64,000 nt of DNA from Nostoc sp. TCL26-01 (GCF_013393945.1 NZ_CP040297.1:3690001-3754000); one strand, 5' to 3'. Counted from the stretch's first letter, positions 1 to 9,755 are shown. The notes: a model not told the origin generated them from the sequence alone. Numbers and translations: made by a program.

Positions 1-2093
1 TGTAAGACTTCATGCTCATCTCTGGGTAAATCATGGGGGGCTATCCCGGTTAAAGCTTTAATCCCAATCATCCCGACTGCATAGATATCACTGCTATATT
101 GGGGACGACCAAAACATTGTTCGCTGGGTGCATAACCCTTAGTGCCGATACCAATGGTAAAGGGTGTTGGTTCTTGATTTTCGACTTGGGGTAGGGAAAT
201 TTCTTTAACTGCACCAAAGTCAATGAGGACTAATTTCCGGTCTGAGTCTCGGCGGATAATGTTACTAGGTTTAATATCACGGTGGATGACATGGTTTTCA
301 TGAACAAATACTAATATTTGCAATAGTTCTTTGACAATAGCGATCGCAGATGTTTCACTAATGCCTCTAGCTGACGGTAGTTCGTGATTTAGCGGACGAC
401 CGATAATATATTCTTGCACTAAATAGAATTCTGATTCTTGTTCAAAATAAGCTAAAAGTTGAGGAATTTGGGGATTTAAACCCAATTTTTCCAAAGTTTG
501 CGCCTCTGATTGAAATAAACGTCTAGCTAGTTCTAATCCTTTGGCTTGGGTATTAGCTGGTTTTAGTTGTTTGACGACACAGCGAGGGTTCCCAGGACGT
601 TGGGTATCTTCAGCGATATAGGTTTCGCTAAATCCTCCACAACCAAGCACCTTGATAATTTTATAGCGTCCACCCAAGACTTTGCCAAAGACAGCCAAAT
701 CTCGTTTTTGCAATAAATCTTGTAAATCTTGTTGTTGGGAGATGATCTCTTGGACAATGGGAGATGTTTTATATTTTTGAAAAACGTCTACTAGCTGGCG
801 GGTTCTGATTTTTTCCCTAGCAACTTCAGTTACTAAATAGGATAACCCACAAACAGCGATCGCCAATACTGGTATAGCTGTCGGCAAAAGTAACTGTGCA
901 TAAATAAAACTAACATAGCTAATGCTAGCCCAAGCACTAGCCAGCGCCACACTCCAGTAAAATATCTTCAGGCTGCTTTTGCTTCTAGTCGTCACCCAAG
1001 ATGTACCACCAACTAAAACCAGCACAAATAAAGCTCTCAGGAGTGGACTTTTTATAGCTGGAGCGATCGATTTACCTGTCATGATAGTAGCGATGGCATT
1101 GGCATGAATTTCTACCCCTGACATCCTCTCATCCACTGCAACTGGGTGAAAATCATTCCCCAACTGAGCTGTCGCACCGATGATGACTATTTTGTTTTGA
1201 AAAACTTTTCCCTGTTGTAAATAATTATGCCAGTTTTGCGGATCTAGTACATACCAAAAAGGAATTGTGTCAAAAGTTCCTGCCCCTCCCCAAAAATAAA
1301 TGCGATCGCCTTTTGGTTGGGGATATTTTACCTGAGCAGCACTGAGAACTGCTTGTTCAAAGGATGGTAACTTATCTGTGAGTAAATCTTCGTCTGCCAA
1401 TAATTTAGATAATTCACTAGCTAAACGATGGATCTTGCCATCTGCTTCCAAGGGAAAATTAATCGTACCTATTGATACTGGGCTTGTCCGAAATTTTTCA
1501 TAGGGTAAGCGTAGTTGACTCAACGTACCTTGATGGGATTGAGAAAAATCGTACTGTGCTGCTAATGTAACTTTGTTACCATATTTTTGTAATGCCGCTT
1601 GTAATTGGCGATCGTCCTCATCACCATAACTTCCCGGCAAATCAAACACCACATCTAAAGCCACAGCCCGCGCCCCAGATTGCATTAATTTGGCAATTAC
1701 CTGAGCATATGCAGTTCGTTTAAAAGGAAAACTTCTCAGTGGTTCCAGGTAGGCATACTGTTGGGGATTTGTTTTATAGTACTGTTCGGGTCCTGATATG
1801 GACTGGTCATCAATAGCTAAAATGACAATATCTTCTGGAGGTACAAGCGGCCCTCGGAGTTGAAAAAATACTGAAAGTGCTTGATTTTCTAACAGTTGTA
1901 CTAAACTTAAGCCAGAACTTGTCAGTAGCGCCGCCCCAATCGCCGCAGTTATGGTGAGTAGACTTCGTAAACGCACTAAACGCTGAGATTGTCGTGCTGC
2001 TGCTGTCAAAGTCGTTTTTGTTGCTTTACTTGACGTTACATGGGCAGTAGATACATATTTTTTATGGGCATTTTCTGTCGGTTCTTCTGCCAT
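1..2093 (-). CDS. CHASE2-domain serine/threonine protein kinase (3' end outside window)
   Basis: The frame is open from ATG at 2093 leftwards to base 1, about 697 codons, with no stop; the C-terminus lies outside the window. After a short N-terminal tail and a first hydrophobic segment (about residues 45-65) comes a CHASE2 sensor domain, recognised by the stretch PEDIVILAIDDQS and a Rossmann-like lay-out. About residues 345-420 hold several hydrophobic helices. The kinase domain follows: a glycine-rich loop VLGCGGFSETY with a VVKQL lysine near residue 508, HRDIKPSN near residue 601 and DFGAVK near residue 624. Inferred role: a membrane receptor kinase with an extracytoplasmic CHASE2 sensor, a frequent architecture in filamentous cyanobacteria. 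Ligand and targets cannot be told from sequence. All catalytic motifs seen are intact. Confidence 0.9.
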   Translation of the reverse strand, partial: MAEEPTENAHKKYVSTAHVTSSKATKTTLTAAARQSQRLVRLRSLLTITAAIGAALLTSSGLSLVQLLENQALSVFFQLRGPLVPPEDIVILAIDDQSISGPEQYYKTNPQQYAYLEPLRSFPFKRTAYAQVIAKLMQSGARAVALDVVFDLPGSYGDEDDRQLQAALQKYGNKVTLAAQYDFSQSHQGTLSQLRLPYEKFRTSPVSIGTINFPLEADGKIHRLASELSKLLADEDLLTDKLPSFEQAVLSAAQVKYPQPKGDRIYFWGGAGTFDTIPFWYVLDPQNWHNYLQQGKVFQNKIVIIGATAQLGNDFHPVAVDERMSGVEIHANAIATIMTGKSIAPAIKSPLLRALFVLVLVGGTSWVTTRSKSSLKIFYWSVALASAWASISYVSFIYAQLLLPTAIPVLAIAVCGLSYLVTEVAREKIRTRQLVDVFQKYKTSPIVQEIISQQQDLQDLLQKRDLAVFGKVLGGRYKIIKVLGCGGFSETYIAEDTQRPGNPRCVVKQLKPANTQAKGLELARRLFQSEAQTLEKLGLNPQIPQLLAYFEQESEFYLVQEYIIGRPLNHELPSARGISETSAIAIVKELLQILVFVHENHVIHRDIKPSNIIRRDSDRKLVLIDFGAVKEISLPQVENQEPTPFTIGIGTKGYAPSEQCFGRPQYSSDIYAVGMIGIKALTGIAPHDLPRDEHEVL

Positions 2094-2836
2094 ATCATGT
2101 TAATAATTGGGTGACGTACAATTTTTTATTTATTTAGTCCCATTTATACTACAACCACATTGAAATCAAAATTGAATGGCAACCTTATACATTTGTAATA
2201 CAAATATTATTTTGCACCAAACTGGGGTAAAACCATCTCAGCTGGGTCAGCATCATCGGGGCTAAGAAGCAGAGGAGCAATATCAGCACACGGCTCATGC
2301 CCCAATAGCCACGCACAGATGAGACAAAATATTTTGTCATGCTTAGTGGTGAGATTTACCCATAAGTAGCTGATTGGGAAACTTGCTGCTACCATCAACC
2401 CATGTTGCGTAAAAAATAGTTGCACCCAACCCTTAGCCTCTAACATATCTGATGAACAGCACTTATACTGCTTATACAAAACTTGTATTTCTCACGCAGC
2501 CATACTATTAACTGCACAACCCATTTCTTATCTTTAGACCTATGCCTTACCTCTTTAGAAGTAAACTTGATAGATGGATAGTTAAGCATCCTGTTACTGG
2601 GTCAATTTTATTGGTAGATTTTGATTACAGGGTGTTTCTCTTAGTGTTGAGAGCAAAAATATGCAACTGCCAGCAGATTAATTCTCTCATTACTGCTAAT
2701 TTTATGCTTGGCGCGAGGTAAGATAAAAGCTATACATGAAAAGCTACTCTAGAACTATTAGCCAATTTATCAAATGAGAATTGCTATAATCATTGCTCAA
2801 TCTAAATTCTTTACTATATATTAGGTGTATTTTTCT
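2094..2836. other. Intergenic region, AT-rich, no supported gene
   Basis: The 740-base gap between two divergent genes is AT-rich. It contains a 90-codon TTG-initiated open frame on the minus strand (2207-2479) that I cannot connect to any family. The only signal supported is the extended -10 promoter near 2782-2790. Confidence 0.5.
2782..2790 (+). promoter_or_regulatory. Extended -10 promoter element for the NYN-domain gene
   Basis: TGCTATAAT is a perfect extended -10 box (TGnTATAAT), 46 bases before the chosen start at 2837. No good -35 hexamer is visible, which is usual for extended -10 promoters. The promoter activity itself is inference. Confidence 0.45.
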
Positions 2837-3358
2837 ATGGGTTCTCCAATGAATCGTCTGTCTATTTTTGTAGACGGAAACAATATGTTCTATGCCCAAC
2901 AAAAAAATGGGTGGTTTTTTGATCCAAGGCGCGTATTAGAATACTTCAAAAACGAACAATCAGAGACAACACTTATCAATGCGTTCTGGTACACTGGCTT
3001 AAAAGACCAGCAAGATCAACGAGGTTTCCGTGATGCTCTCATCAGTTTAGGATATACAGTCAGGACAAAAGTCCTCAAAGAATATTACGATGATTCCTCC
3101 GGACGCTATTCCCAAAAAGCTAATTTAGATATTGAAATTGTCGTCGATATGTTTAATACGGTAGACCAGTATGACCGAGTAGTTCTATTTAGTGGTGATG
3201 GCGATTTTGAAAGGGCAATTGAACTATTACGGTCAAAAAATACTCACATTACAGTCGTCTCAACAGAAGGCATGATTGCTAGAGAATTACGCAATGCTAC
3301 GGATAGATATATAGATTTGAATGATATTAGAGACCAGATAGAAAAAGTAGAAGGTTAA
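2837..3358 (+). CDS. NYN (PIN-like) domain protein, LabA/DUF88 family
   Basis: A 173-residue single-domain protein. The first strand carries the acidic signature IFVDGNN, and later acidic motifs are NLDIEIVVDMF and LFSGDGDFE, the four-aspartate arrangement of NYN domains, which share the PIN nuclease fold. The family includes cyanobacterial LabA, implicated in circadian output in Synechococcus; many members are thought to be RNA nucleases. The frame can be read from GTG at 2825, but ATG 2837 has an AGG about 11 bases upstream, and ATG 2849 (MNRLSIFVDG) is a further candidate. An extended -10 box lies upstream. The gene is monocistronic, 97 bases before leuA. Substrate and clock link are not shown by sequence. 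Confidence 0.85.
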   Translation: MGSPMNRLSIFVDGNNMFYAQQKNGWFFDPRRVLEYFKNEQSETTLINAFWYTGLKDQQDQRGFRDALISLGYTVRTKVLKEYYDDSSGRYSQKANLDIEIVVDMFNTVDQYDRVVLFSGDGDFERAIELLRSKNTHITVVSTEGMIARELRNATDRYIDLNDIRDQIEKVEG

Positions 3359-3455
3359 TATTCTTAGCAATTATTTACAAAATTAATTAAAACTACAAAA
3401 ACTCAGGTTTCCAGATATTTAAAGCAAAAAGTAAAACTAAAACACACAAGCCAAA

Positions 3456-5060
3456 ATGACAACTAAACCAGAGAGAATCATCATTTTTGACACAACCCTC
3501 CGTGATGGGGAACAGTGTCCAGGTGCAACACTCAACATAGATGAAAAGCTAGTGATTGCCAAGCAACTAGCCCGTTTAGGTGTAGATATTATTGAAGCTG
3601 GTTTTGCTTTTGCTAGTCCAGGAGATTTTGCAGCTGTCAACAAAATTGCTCAAGCAGTGGGGACCCAAACAGGCCCAGTGATTTGTAGTCTAGCAAGAGC
3701 GAGACATGATGATATCAAAGTAGCAGCCGAAGCCATTAAACCTGCAGCTAAAGGGAGGATTCATACATTTATTGCCACCTCTGATATTCATCTGAAGTAC
3801 AAGCTGAAAAAAAGTAGACCGGAAGTAATCGCGATCGCTGAAGAAATGGTCGCCTATGCCAAAACCTTCACCGATGATGTAGAATTCTCCCCAGAAGATG
3901 CTGGACGCTCTGATCCGGAATTTTTATATCAAGTTTTAGAGCGAGCGATCGCCGCCGGCGCAACAACAATTAACATTCCTGACACCGTTGGTTATACAAC
4001 ACCCAGCGAATTTGGGGCAATAATTAAGGGGATAAAAGAAAACGTCCCCAATGTTGATCAAGCCATTATTTCTGTTCACGGACACAACGATTTAGGCTTG
4101 GCTGTAGCTAACTTCCTAGAAGCAGTCAAAAATGGTGCTAGACAATTAGAATGCACCATCAATGGTATCGGTGAACGGGCAGGAAATGCTGCCTTAGAAG
4201 AACTAGTCATGGCATTGCACGTCCGCCGACAATATTTTAATCCCTTCTTAGGTAGACCAGTAGATTCAGAAGCATCCCTGACAAATATCGACACCAAACA
4301 AATTTATAAAACATCCCGTCTCGTTTCCAATTTGACGGGAATGTTAGTCCAACCAAACAAAGCCATCGTTGGTGCAAATGCCTTTGCCCATGAATCAGGA
4401 ATCCATCAAGATGGGGTGTTAAAAAACAAACTCACCTACGAAATTATGGATGCCCAATTGATTGGGTTAACAGACAATCAAATAGTTTTAGGCAAACATT
4501 CTGGGCGTAATGCCTTCCGCACAAGGTTGAAAGAATTGGGTTTTGAACTATCAGAAACTGAGTTAAACAAAGCCTTCGTCAGATTTAAAGAAGTAGCCGA
4601 TAAAAAGAAAGAGATTTCTGATTGGGATTTAGAGGCGATCGTTAACGATGAAATCCAACAAGCCCCCGACTTATTCCGGGTAGAATTGGTACAGGTTTCC
4701 TGTGGTAGCAACGCCCGTCCCACCGCCACAGTCACCCTGCGTACCCCAGACGGCGAAGAACTGACAGACGCAGCCATTGGTACTGGGCCAGTAGATGCAG
4801 TGTATAAAGCAATTAACCGCGTGGTCAATGTACCCAACCAACTGATAGAATTTTCGGTACAGTCAGTTACAGCTGGAATTGATGCGATCGGAGAAGTAAC
4901 AATTCGCTTACGCTATGAATCCAGAGTATTTTCCGGCCATGCAGCCAACACAGATATCATCGTCGCTTCCGCCCAAGCTTATGTGAATGCCCTAAATCGT
5001 TTATACGCAGCGTTGCAAACTCAAGAGAAGTCAGGAGAAGTGGCTGTAGAGAAAGTGTAA
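3456..5060 (+). CDS. leuA: 2-isopropylmalate synthase
   Basis: Condenses acetyl-CoA with 2-oxoisovalerate, the first committed step of leucine synthesis, in the cytoplasm. The 534-residue length matches long-form LeuA. The N-terminal TIM barrel starts with the HMGL-type signature [15 protein letters not shown] (about residues 12-26); the divalent metal HxH motif is in SVHGHNDLG, and [14 protein letters not shown] is the second family signature. The C-terminal 130 residues form the LeuA regulatory domain where leucine inhibits the enzyme. Start ATG 3456 follows a poorly marked ribosome site. The homologous citramalate and homocitrate synthases are alternatives, but the length, GERAGN region and regulatory domain fit LeuA best. 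Confidence 0.95.
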   Translation: MTTKPERIIIFDTTLRDGEQCPGATLNIDEKLVIAKQLARLGVDIIEAGFAFASPGDFAAVNKIAQAVGTQTGPVICSLARARHDDIKVAAEAIKPAAKGRIHTFIATSDIHLKYKLKKSRPEVIAIAEEMVAYAKTFTDDVEFSPEDAGRSDPEFLYQVLERAIAAGATTINIPDTVGYTTPSEFGAIIKGIKENVPNVDQAIISVHGHNDLGLAVANFLEAVKNGARQLECTINGIGERAGNAALEELVMALHVRRQYFNPFLGRPVDSEASLTNIDTKQIYKTSRLVSNLTGMLVQPNKAIVGANAFAHESGIHQDGVLKNKLTYEIMDAQLIGLTDNQIVLGKHSGRNAFRTRLKELGFELSETELNKAFVRFKEVADKKKEISDWDLEAIVNDEIQQAPDLFRVELVQVSCGSNARPTATVTLRTPDGEELTDAAIGTGPVDAVYKAINRVVNVPNQLIEFSVQSVTAGIDAIGEVTIRLRYESRVFSGHAANTDIIVASAQAYVNALNRLYAALQTQEKSGEVAVEKV

Positions 5061-5086
5061 GTGAACTTCATACACATATTGACAAC

Positions 5087-5269
5087 ATGAACCAGAATAT
5101 CAGGCAAGTAATCATGTATAAAGATGAGGATGACTACTGGATTGTAGAGTGTCCGAGCCTGAAAGGTTGTGTTAGCCAAGGTAAAACGAAAGAGGAAGCT
5201 CTTGCAAATATTAAAGAAGCGATCGCAGGTTATGTCACCGCCCTAGAGGAAGATGGCTTTGACAATTGA
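5087..5269 (+). CDS. HicB-like (UPF0150) small protein, no HicA partner
   Basis: Sixty residues with the HicB-type partial RNase H fold: a YKDEDDYWIVECPSLKGC beta region, then KTKEEALANIKEAIAGY. HicB proteins usually neutralise the HicA RNA-binding toxin, but no HicA frame (short dsRBD-like protein with GSH motif) lies on either side. Short stand-alone HicB-like genes are common in cyanobacteria and their role is unknown. It follows leuA by 26 bases and could be co-transcribed. The C-terminal codons and stop (GACAATTGA) run directly into a heptamer-type repeat, so the repeat supplies the end of the frame. Confidence 0.75.
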   Translation: MNQNIRQVIMYKDEDDYWIVECPSLKGCVSQGKTKEEALANIKEAIAGYVTALEEDGFDN

Positions 5270-5324
5270 CTATGGACTATTGACCACCCTCAGAAGGGTT
5301 TATTGGTTAAGTGCGTAAGTCCTA
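5266..5324. repeat. Dispersed repeat module, copy 1 (heptamers plus CCCTCAGAAGGG hairpin)
   Basis: TTGACTATGGACTATTGACC followed by ACCCTCAGAAGGGT, then TTATTGGTTAAGTGCGTAAG. Nearly the same module occurs at 13601-13666. It begins inside the last codons of the HicB-like gene. Confidence 0.75.
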
Positions 5325-5367
5325 TTAATATCAATCTATAACCAGGAGCTTAACAGGAGAGCTAAAG

Positions 5368-5628
5368 TTGAATATTAATCTTGATTTACCGCCAGAGTTA
5401 GAACACGAGCTTAGTACTGAAGCTTCTCAGCTAAATCTGACTCTTTCTGAATATATTATTCACTTGATTTCCGCGAGAAAGATTTTGGCAAATCCACCTA
5501 AGACAGGAGCCGAGCTTGTTGCTTATTGGCAGAGCGAAGGTATAATCAACTCACGAACAGATATTACAGATAGTCAAGCGTATGCTCGCAATTTACGTCA
5601 TGAAGCTGAAAACCGTAAGAGAGCATAG
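5368..5628 (+). CDS. Antitoxin of a VapBC-type pair (ribbon-helix-helix-like)
   Basis: Eighty-six residues. The start is TTG at 5368, supported by a strong ribosome site AGGAGA at 5355-5360, seven bases upstream. The N-terminal LDLPPELEHELSTEA and LTLSEYIIHLI pattern fits a ribbon-helix-helix/CopG-like DNA-binding region; the C-terminal half is charged and probably wraps the toxin. It ends five bases before the PIN-domain gene, so the two form a tight operon. In such systems the antitoxin blocks the nuclease and represses its own promoter. Assignment rests mostly on the partner and gene order; the exact antitoxin family is uncertain. Confidence 0.75.
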   Translation: MNINLDLPPELEHELSTEASQLNLTLSEYIIHLISARKILANPPKTGAELVAYWQSEGIINSRTDITDSQAYARNLRHEAENRKRA

Positions 5629-5633
5629 CTTCG

Positions 5634-6014
5634 ATGTATTTGTTAGATACGGATATTTTAATTGATATTCAACGAGGTCATACTCCCGCAATAACGTGGT
5701 TTGCTAGCCTATCTGAGTTACCTAGTATACCTGGTTTTGTAATTATGGAACTAGTCCAAGATGCAGAAAATCACCAAAAATTGCGTAATGCTCTAAAACT
5801 AGTTGCACCGCTAACCGTAATTTGGCCTACTGAAGCTGATTTAAATCGTGCATCGTCAGACTTTGCAACTTATCATTTATCACATGGTTTAGGGTTGTTA
5901 GATGCTTTAATTGCCGCTTGTGCAGTTGGGAGAAGTGCAACACTTTGTACTTTTAATGTCAAACATTACCGCGTTGTTCCTGGACTGATCATCGCGCAGC
6001 CTTATACACGCTAG
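5634..6014 (+). CDS. PIN-domain ribonuclease toxin, VapC-like
   Basis: A 126-residue PIN domain. Acidic residues of the active site are visible: LLDTDILIDI at the N-terminus, VIMELVQDAE in the middle, and LLDALIAACA in the later third, followed by TFNVKHYRVVPGL, the usual C-terminal block. VapC toxins cleave RNA, often initiator tRNA or rRNA; the target here is unknown. It starts five bases after the antitoxin gene. All expected catalytic positions seem to be present, so the toxin is probably functional. Confidence 0.88.
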   Translation: MYLLDTDILIDIQRGHTPAITWFASLSELPSIPGFVIMELVQDAENHQKLRNALKLVAPLTVIWPTEADLNRASSDFATYHLSHGLGLLDALIAACAVGRSATLCTFNVKHYRVVPGLIIAQPYTR

Positions 6015-6097
6015 CAGCTACTAAATACTAGCACCGCCATGATGAATTGTATTTAACTAAATGGAAAACAACTGATAACATTACTGAACCAATAACT

Positions 6098-6140
6098 TAG
6101 TAGTAGAGTGTACATTCAAAATCAAGGGTATCTACTACTA
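6098..6140. promoter_or_regulatory. 10-bp perfect inverted repeat just before recQ
   Basis: TAGTAGTAGA at 6098-6107 pairs with TCTACTACTA at 6131-6140, with a 23-base loop. The second arm ends four bases before the recQ ATG, so the structure could be an operator or an RNA hairpin covering the ribosome site. Function is inference. Confidence 0.5.
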
Positions 6141-6144
6141 TGCA

Positions 6145-7581
6145 ATGAATCAGACAAAATCTTGGGATGAAGTTCGTGCGGCTTTTCAGAAAATTTGGGG
6201 TTACGAAGATTTCCGTCCACCACAAGGAGAAATTGTCAGCAGTTTATTAGAGCAAAAAGACTCTCTAATTATCATGCCTACAGGGGGCGGAAAATCAATT
6301 TGTTTTCAACTACCAGCACTGCTACAAACAGGAGTAACTCTAGTGGTTTCGCCATTAGTAGCGCTGATGGAAAACCAAGTGCAAGAATTAATTCAACGCC
6401 AGCAAAAAGCCGCATTACTGCACAGCGAATTACCATCATGGCAACGCCGTGCTACATTGCAAGCATTGGCAAAACAACAGCTAAGATTGCTGTATTTATC
6501 TCCAGAAACTTTGCTAAGTCCGCCAGTTTGGGAAAAATTATCTCAACCTCAACTACAAATCAACGGCTTAATTCTAGATGAAGCTCATTGTTTAGTGCAG
6601 TGGGGAGAAACATTTCGTCCAGCTTACCGCAGATTAGGCACTGTCCGACCTGCATTACTCAAACATAAACCACCAGGAACCAAAATTAGCATCGCTGCAT
6701 TTACGGCTACAGCTGACCCCTCAGCGCAAAAAATTATTCAAACAGTCTTGCAATTACAGCAACCAGAAATTTTTCGCCTGAATCCCTACCGTCCTAATTT
6801 ACACCTTAATGTCCGCATTGCTTGGACACCAAGAGGGAGAAAACAACAATTACTCAAATTTATTCAAAATCGTCCAGGACAAGCAGGATTAATCTATGTC
6901 CGCACAAGGCGAGATAGTGAAAATTTAGCTGCATGGTTAGCAGAGATGGGTTACACGACAGCCAGTTATCACGCCGGATTAGGAGCAACAGAACGCCGAG
7001 ACGTGGAGGCAAATTGGTTAGGTGGTAAAATACCTTTTGTGGTTTGTACCTGCGCTTTTGGCATGGGGATAAATAAACCTGATGTGCGTTGGGTAATTCA
7101 TTTTCACGCACCACATTTATTATCTGAATATGTGCAAGAAATTGGCAGGGCGGGACGAGATGGTAAGCCAGCCGAGGCTTTGACGTTAATTAGTGAACCG
7201 ACAGGGTGGTTAGATGGAGAGGATAAACAAAGACAACAATTCTTTGTGGAAAAAATGCGATCGCAACAACAAAAAGCCCAGCAACTAATCAAAAAACTCC
7301 CTCAGCAAGGAGAAATAAATCAAGTAACTCGACAATTTCCCGATAGTGAAGTAGCCCTAGCTTTACTCCACAGCAGTGGACAATTAAACTGGCTCGATCC
7401 TTTTCATTACAAGATTGAACCAAAAGTCAAAACTCAACCATCGACACAATTACCAGCTACTCAACAAATCACCCAATATTTAAATACTAAACAGTGCCGT
7501 TGGCAGTTTTTGTTAAATGCTTTTGGTTTCACTCAAGAAACAACTAATTGGCATTGTGGACATTGCGATCGCTGTCGTTAG
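6145..7581 (+). CDS. recQ: RecQ-type ATP-dependent DNA helicase
   Basis: A 478-residue superfamily 2 3'-5' helicase for replication fork repair and recombination. Seen: the Q-like FRPPQGEIV, Walker A PTGGGKS (about residues 46-52), DEAHC motif II, FTATAD motif III, IYVRTRRDSENLA, and EYVQEIGRAGRDG motif VI. The C-terminus has a cysteine cluster (C ... CGHCDRC) that resembles the RecQ zinc-binding subdomain. It ends there: no winged-helix or HRDC domain follows, so it is a short RecQ form like those of other cyanobacteria. ATG 6145 is the start chosen; a nearby ATG at 6140 opens a two-codon frame. Upstream lies a 10-bp inverted repeat. Convergent with the Uma2 gene, one base apart. Confidence 0.9.
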   Translation: MNQTKSWDEVRAAFQKIWGYEDFRPPQGEIVSSLLEQKDSLIIMPTGGGKSICFQLPALLQTGVTLVVSPLVALMENQVQELIQRQQKAALLHSELPSWQRRATLQALAKQQLRLLYLSPETLLSPPVWEKLSQPQLQINGLILDEAHCLVQWGETFRPAYRRLGTVRPALLKHKPPGTKISIAAFTATADPSAQKIIQTVLQLQQPEIFRLNPYRPNLHLNVRIAWTPRGRKQQLLKFIQNRPGQAGLIYVRTRRDSENLAAWLAEMGYTTASYHAGLGATERRDVEANWLGGKIPFVVCTCAFGMGINKPDVRWVIHFHAPHLLSEYVQEIGRAGRDGKPAEALTLISEPTGWLDGEDKQRQQFFVEKMRSQQQKAQQLIKKLPQQGEINQVTRQFPDSEVALALLHSSGQLNWLDPFHYKIEPKVKTQPSTQLPATQQITQYLNTKQCRWQFLLNAFGFTQETTNWHCGHCDRCR

Positions 7582-7582
7582 T

Positions 7583-8179
7583 TTACCCAATTGATGTGTT
7601 TTTTTCCCCTGCTGTGAGTATTTGCTCTGCTGTTAGCTGTAATTGAGGAAAAATATTAGAAATGATTAATGTATTTCCAGTAAATGTAGATTCTTCATAC
7701 AGCCCATCTAGTAATATCAATACAGTAATCAGGGCTTTTTGAGGGTCAACAATCCAATATTCATCAATTCCCCTAGCAGCATATTCAGAACGTTTGTAAC
7801 GATAGTCTCTATCTTCGTTTGCTTTGCCTGGAGAAACAACTTCTACAACCAAAGCAGGAGGTGGCATATCTAAGGTAATAGTGGATCTAGTCGCGCTTTG
7901 CAAGGCTTTTGCTAGTTCATCTGTCAGTACAACTAAGTCGGGAACACGAGTTGTAGCACGGGAACCACAAACGATTATTTCAACTTTGTTACTTACTTGA
8001 TTAACCGGAATGAACTTGAGGAAATTTACGAGTAAGAAAAGAGAGATTTGCACATTTTTTGGGCTTTCGGGTGGCATTGCAACTAATTCCCCTGCCACTA
8101 ATTCATACTGGCTATCAGTGCCATCGTCATATTTTATATATTCCTTAAGGGTTAGTTTTTTGGTCGTGATTGCAGTCAT
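7583..8179 (-). CDS. Uma2-family (DUF820) PD-(D/E)XK nuclease-like protein
   Basis: A 198-residue protein of a family greatly expanded in cyanobacteria. Diagnostic stretches are TLKEYIKYDDGTDSQYELVAGELVAMPPESP at the N-terminus (initial DUF820 block), then VPDLVVL, PPALVVEVVSPGKANEDRDYRYKRSEYAARG and DEYWIVDPQ. The E and K of the VEV...K pattern and the D of VPDLVV are the expected nuclease-like acidic/lysine residues. No biological role is established; it is a stand-alone gene, convergent with recQ and followed at 8234 by the RelE-type pair. Start ATG 8179. Confidence 0.85.
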   Translation of the reverse strand: MTAITTKKLTLKEYIKYDDGTDSQYELVAGELVAMPPESPKNVQISLFLLVNFLKFIPVNQVSNKVEIIVCGSRATTRVPDLVVLTDELAKALQSATRSTITLDMPPPALVVEVVSPGKANEDRDYRYKRSEYAARGIDEYWIVDPQKALITVLILLDGLYEESTFTGNTLIISNIFPQLQLTAEQILTAGEKNTSIG

Positions 8180-8233
8180 ATTGCCTAAATGTGATTTGCA
8201 TACTCAGATTTTAACTAATTCAGTGATGACAAC

Positions 8234-8518
8234 TTAATAAACCTCATCATGAGAACCAATATCAATTAGTAAAATTTCCTCGTCACCAGATTCTGGATTT
8301 TCCACAAAATTAAAGACAATACGGCAATCGTAATCCACTGAACAAGCCCAAGCCTCAGACAACTTACCTTTCAGCTTATGGCTTTGTAACAGTGGATCAA
8401 ATGGATCAGATGTTAAAAGCGCTAAACGCGCTTCAATTCGCCCTTGCAATTCTGGTTGTCGTCGCACCAACCGTTTAAATGCTCGTTTAAACGATGATGC
8501 TAGAACCAGAGTCATCAT
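8234..8518 (-). CDS. RelE/YafQ-family toxin (mRNA interferase)
   Basis: A 94-residue small basic protein. The C-terminal pattern HKLKGKLSEAWACSVDYDCRIVF and LIDIGSHDEVY is typical of RelE/ParE-superfamily mRNA interferases, in which the terminal histidine-aspartate region contributes to the active site. It overlaps the upstream antitoxin gene by four bases, a translational-coupling arrangement. Type II toxins of this family cut mRNA at the ribosome. The exact subfamily (YafQ or RelE) is uncertain. Confidence 0.88.
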   Translation of the reverse strand: MMTLVLASSFKRAFKRLVRRQPELQGRIEARLALLTSDPFDPLLQSHKLKGKLSEAWACSVDYDCRIVFNFVENPESGDEEILLIDIGSHDEVY

Positions 8519-8730
8519 GTACTTAACTCATCTATGATTTGATTGACAGTTCCACGAAAAACTCCACCTGACTGGTACTCTGCTTGTGCTTGAGTAATAT
8601 TCGCCGCAATTTCAGAACGTCTTTTTTCTGCCAAGCGGTGACGTATCAGATCGATTAGTGTTTCCTGTTCATCTACTGATAAATCTTCGATGCTGTCTAA
8701 AACTTGGTCTAATTTAGAGGATTGAGTCAT
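8515..8730 (-). CDS. Antitoxin of the RelE-type pair
   Basis: Seventy-one residues, charged, helical: LDQVLDSIEDLSVDEQETLIDLIRHRL, and a C-terminal tail ending GTVNQIIDELS. It precedes the toxin and overlaps it by four bases. The family resembles small antitoxins common in Nostocales next to YafQ/RelE toxins; I see no classic DNA-binding motif. The assignment depends on the partner. Confidence 0.75.
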   Translation of the reverse strand: MTQSSKLDQVLDSIEDLSVDEQETLIDLIRHRLAEKRRSEIAANITQAQAEYQSGGVFRGTVNQIIDELST

Positions 8731-8762
8731 TTTTCTGCACCATACTAAATGTCTATATAGAG

Positions 8763-9755
8763 CTAAAACTGACGCAAAAATCGTAAATCACTGTTATACA
8801 AACGGCGGATATCATCAATTTGGTGTAATACCATTGCAAAACGTTCTACACCGAAACCAGCAGCAAATCCGGTGTAAATTTCTGGGTCATAACCTACAGA
8901 TTTCATCACGTTAGGATCAACCATGCCACAACCCATCACCTCTAGCCAACGCCCATTCCACTGTAAATCTACTTCAGCCGAAGGTTCGGTGAAGGGGAAG
9001 TAACTAGCACGGAAACGAATGGGTAATTCACCAAACATTGCTTGCAAAAATACCTTAATTGTGCCTTTGAGGTCTGTAAATGTTAGTCCTTCGTCAATAG
9101 CTAATAATTCGATTTGATGGAAAACTGCTGAGTGGGTAGCATCTACATCATCTCGGCGATAAACTCGTCCAGGGGCAACAATGCGAATCGGTGGTTCCTC
9201 TTTCTCCATGTAACGGATTTGCACTGAAGAAGTGTGCGTCCGCAGCAGATTACCATCTGGTAAGTAGAAAGTATCCTGCATATCACGGGCGGGGTGATCA
9301 GGGGGAGTGTTGAGAGCCTCAAAATTGTAGTAATCCGTCTCCATTTCCGTCCCTTGCGCTACTGTGTAGCCCATGCCGACAAAAATATCCAGCGCTCGGT
9401 CGATGATACCATTCAGGGGATGAATGCGACCTTGGGGACGATAAATGCCAGGCATAGTGACATCGAGAGTTTCTGCGTCAAGCTGTGCTTGGATTTGGGC
9501 AGTTTCTAAAGCAGTACGTTGCTGGTCTAAACTGGTTTGTAAAGCTTCCTTAACCGTATTGGCGATCGCTCCAATTACCGGTCTTTCCTCCGCACTCATC
9601 TGCCCCATGCTTCGCAACAATGCCCCCAATTGCCCTTTTTTGCCCAGATAGCTAACTCTGAGTTCCTCCAGACGTTCGAGGGTATCGGCAGCTGCGATCG
9701 CCTGTTCTCCTTCCTGCCGCAATGCTAAAAGTTGAGCTTCTAAGTTATTAGTCAT
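8763..9755 (-). CDS. pheS: Phenylalanyl-tRNA synthetase alpha subunit
   Basis: Charges tRNA-Phe as the catalytic half of the alpha2-beta2 enzyme. 330 residues, the usual length. N-terminal coiled coil (about residues 1-85), then the class II core: motif 2 [11 protein letters not shown] region, [42 protein letters not shown], and motif 3 [25 protein letters not shown]. pheT is not adjacent, as in most cyanobacteria. The start ATG at 9755 lies in the last unit of a heptamer tract (ATGACTAATAAC), so the repeat supplies the start codon. No leader attenuator for pheS was found. Confidence 0.96.
   Translation of the reverse strand: MTNNLEAQLLALRQEGEQAIAAADTLERLEELRVSYLGKKGQLGALLRSMGQMSAEERPVIGAIANTVKEALQTSLDQQRTALETAQIQAQLDAETLDVTMPGIYRPQGRIHPLNGIIDRALDIFVGMGYTVAQGTEMETDYYNFEALNTPPDHPARDMQDTFYLPDGNLLRTHTSSVQIRYMEKEEPPIRIVAPGRVYRRDDVDATHSAVFHQIELLAIDEGLTFTDLKGTIKVFLQAMFGELPIRFRASYFPFTEPSAEVDLQWNGRWLEVMGCGMVDPNVMKSVGYDPEIYTGFAAGFGVERFAMVLHQIDDIRRLYNSDLRFLRQF

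Noticed and set aside
2207..2479. 90-codon minus-strand open frame starting with TTG
   Set aside because: No family match by eye, no ribosome site, in an AT-rich gap; not enough to call a gene.
5087..5269. Complete HicAB toxin-antitoxin pair
   Set aside because: No HicA frame on either side.
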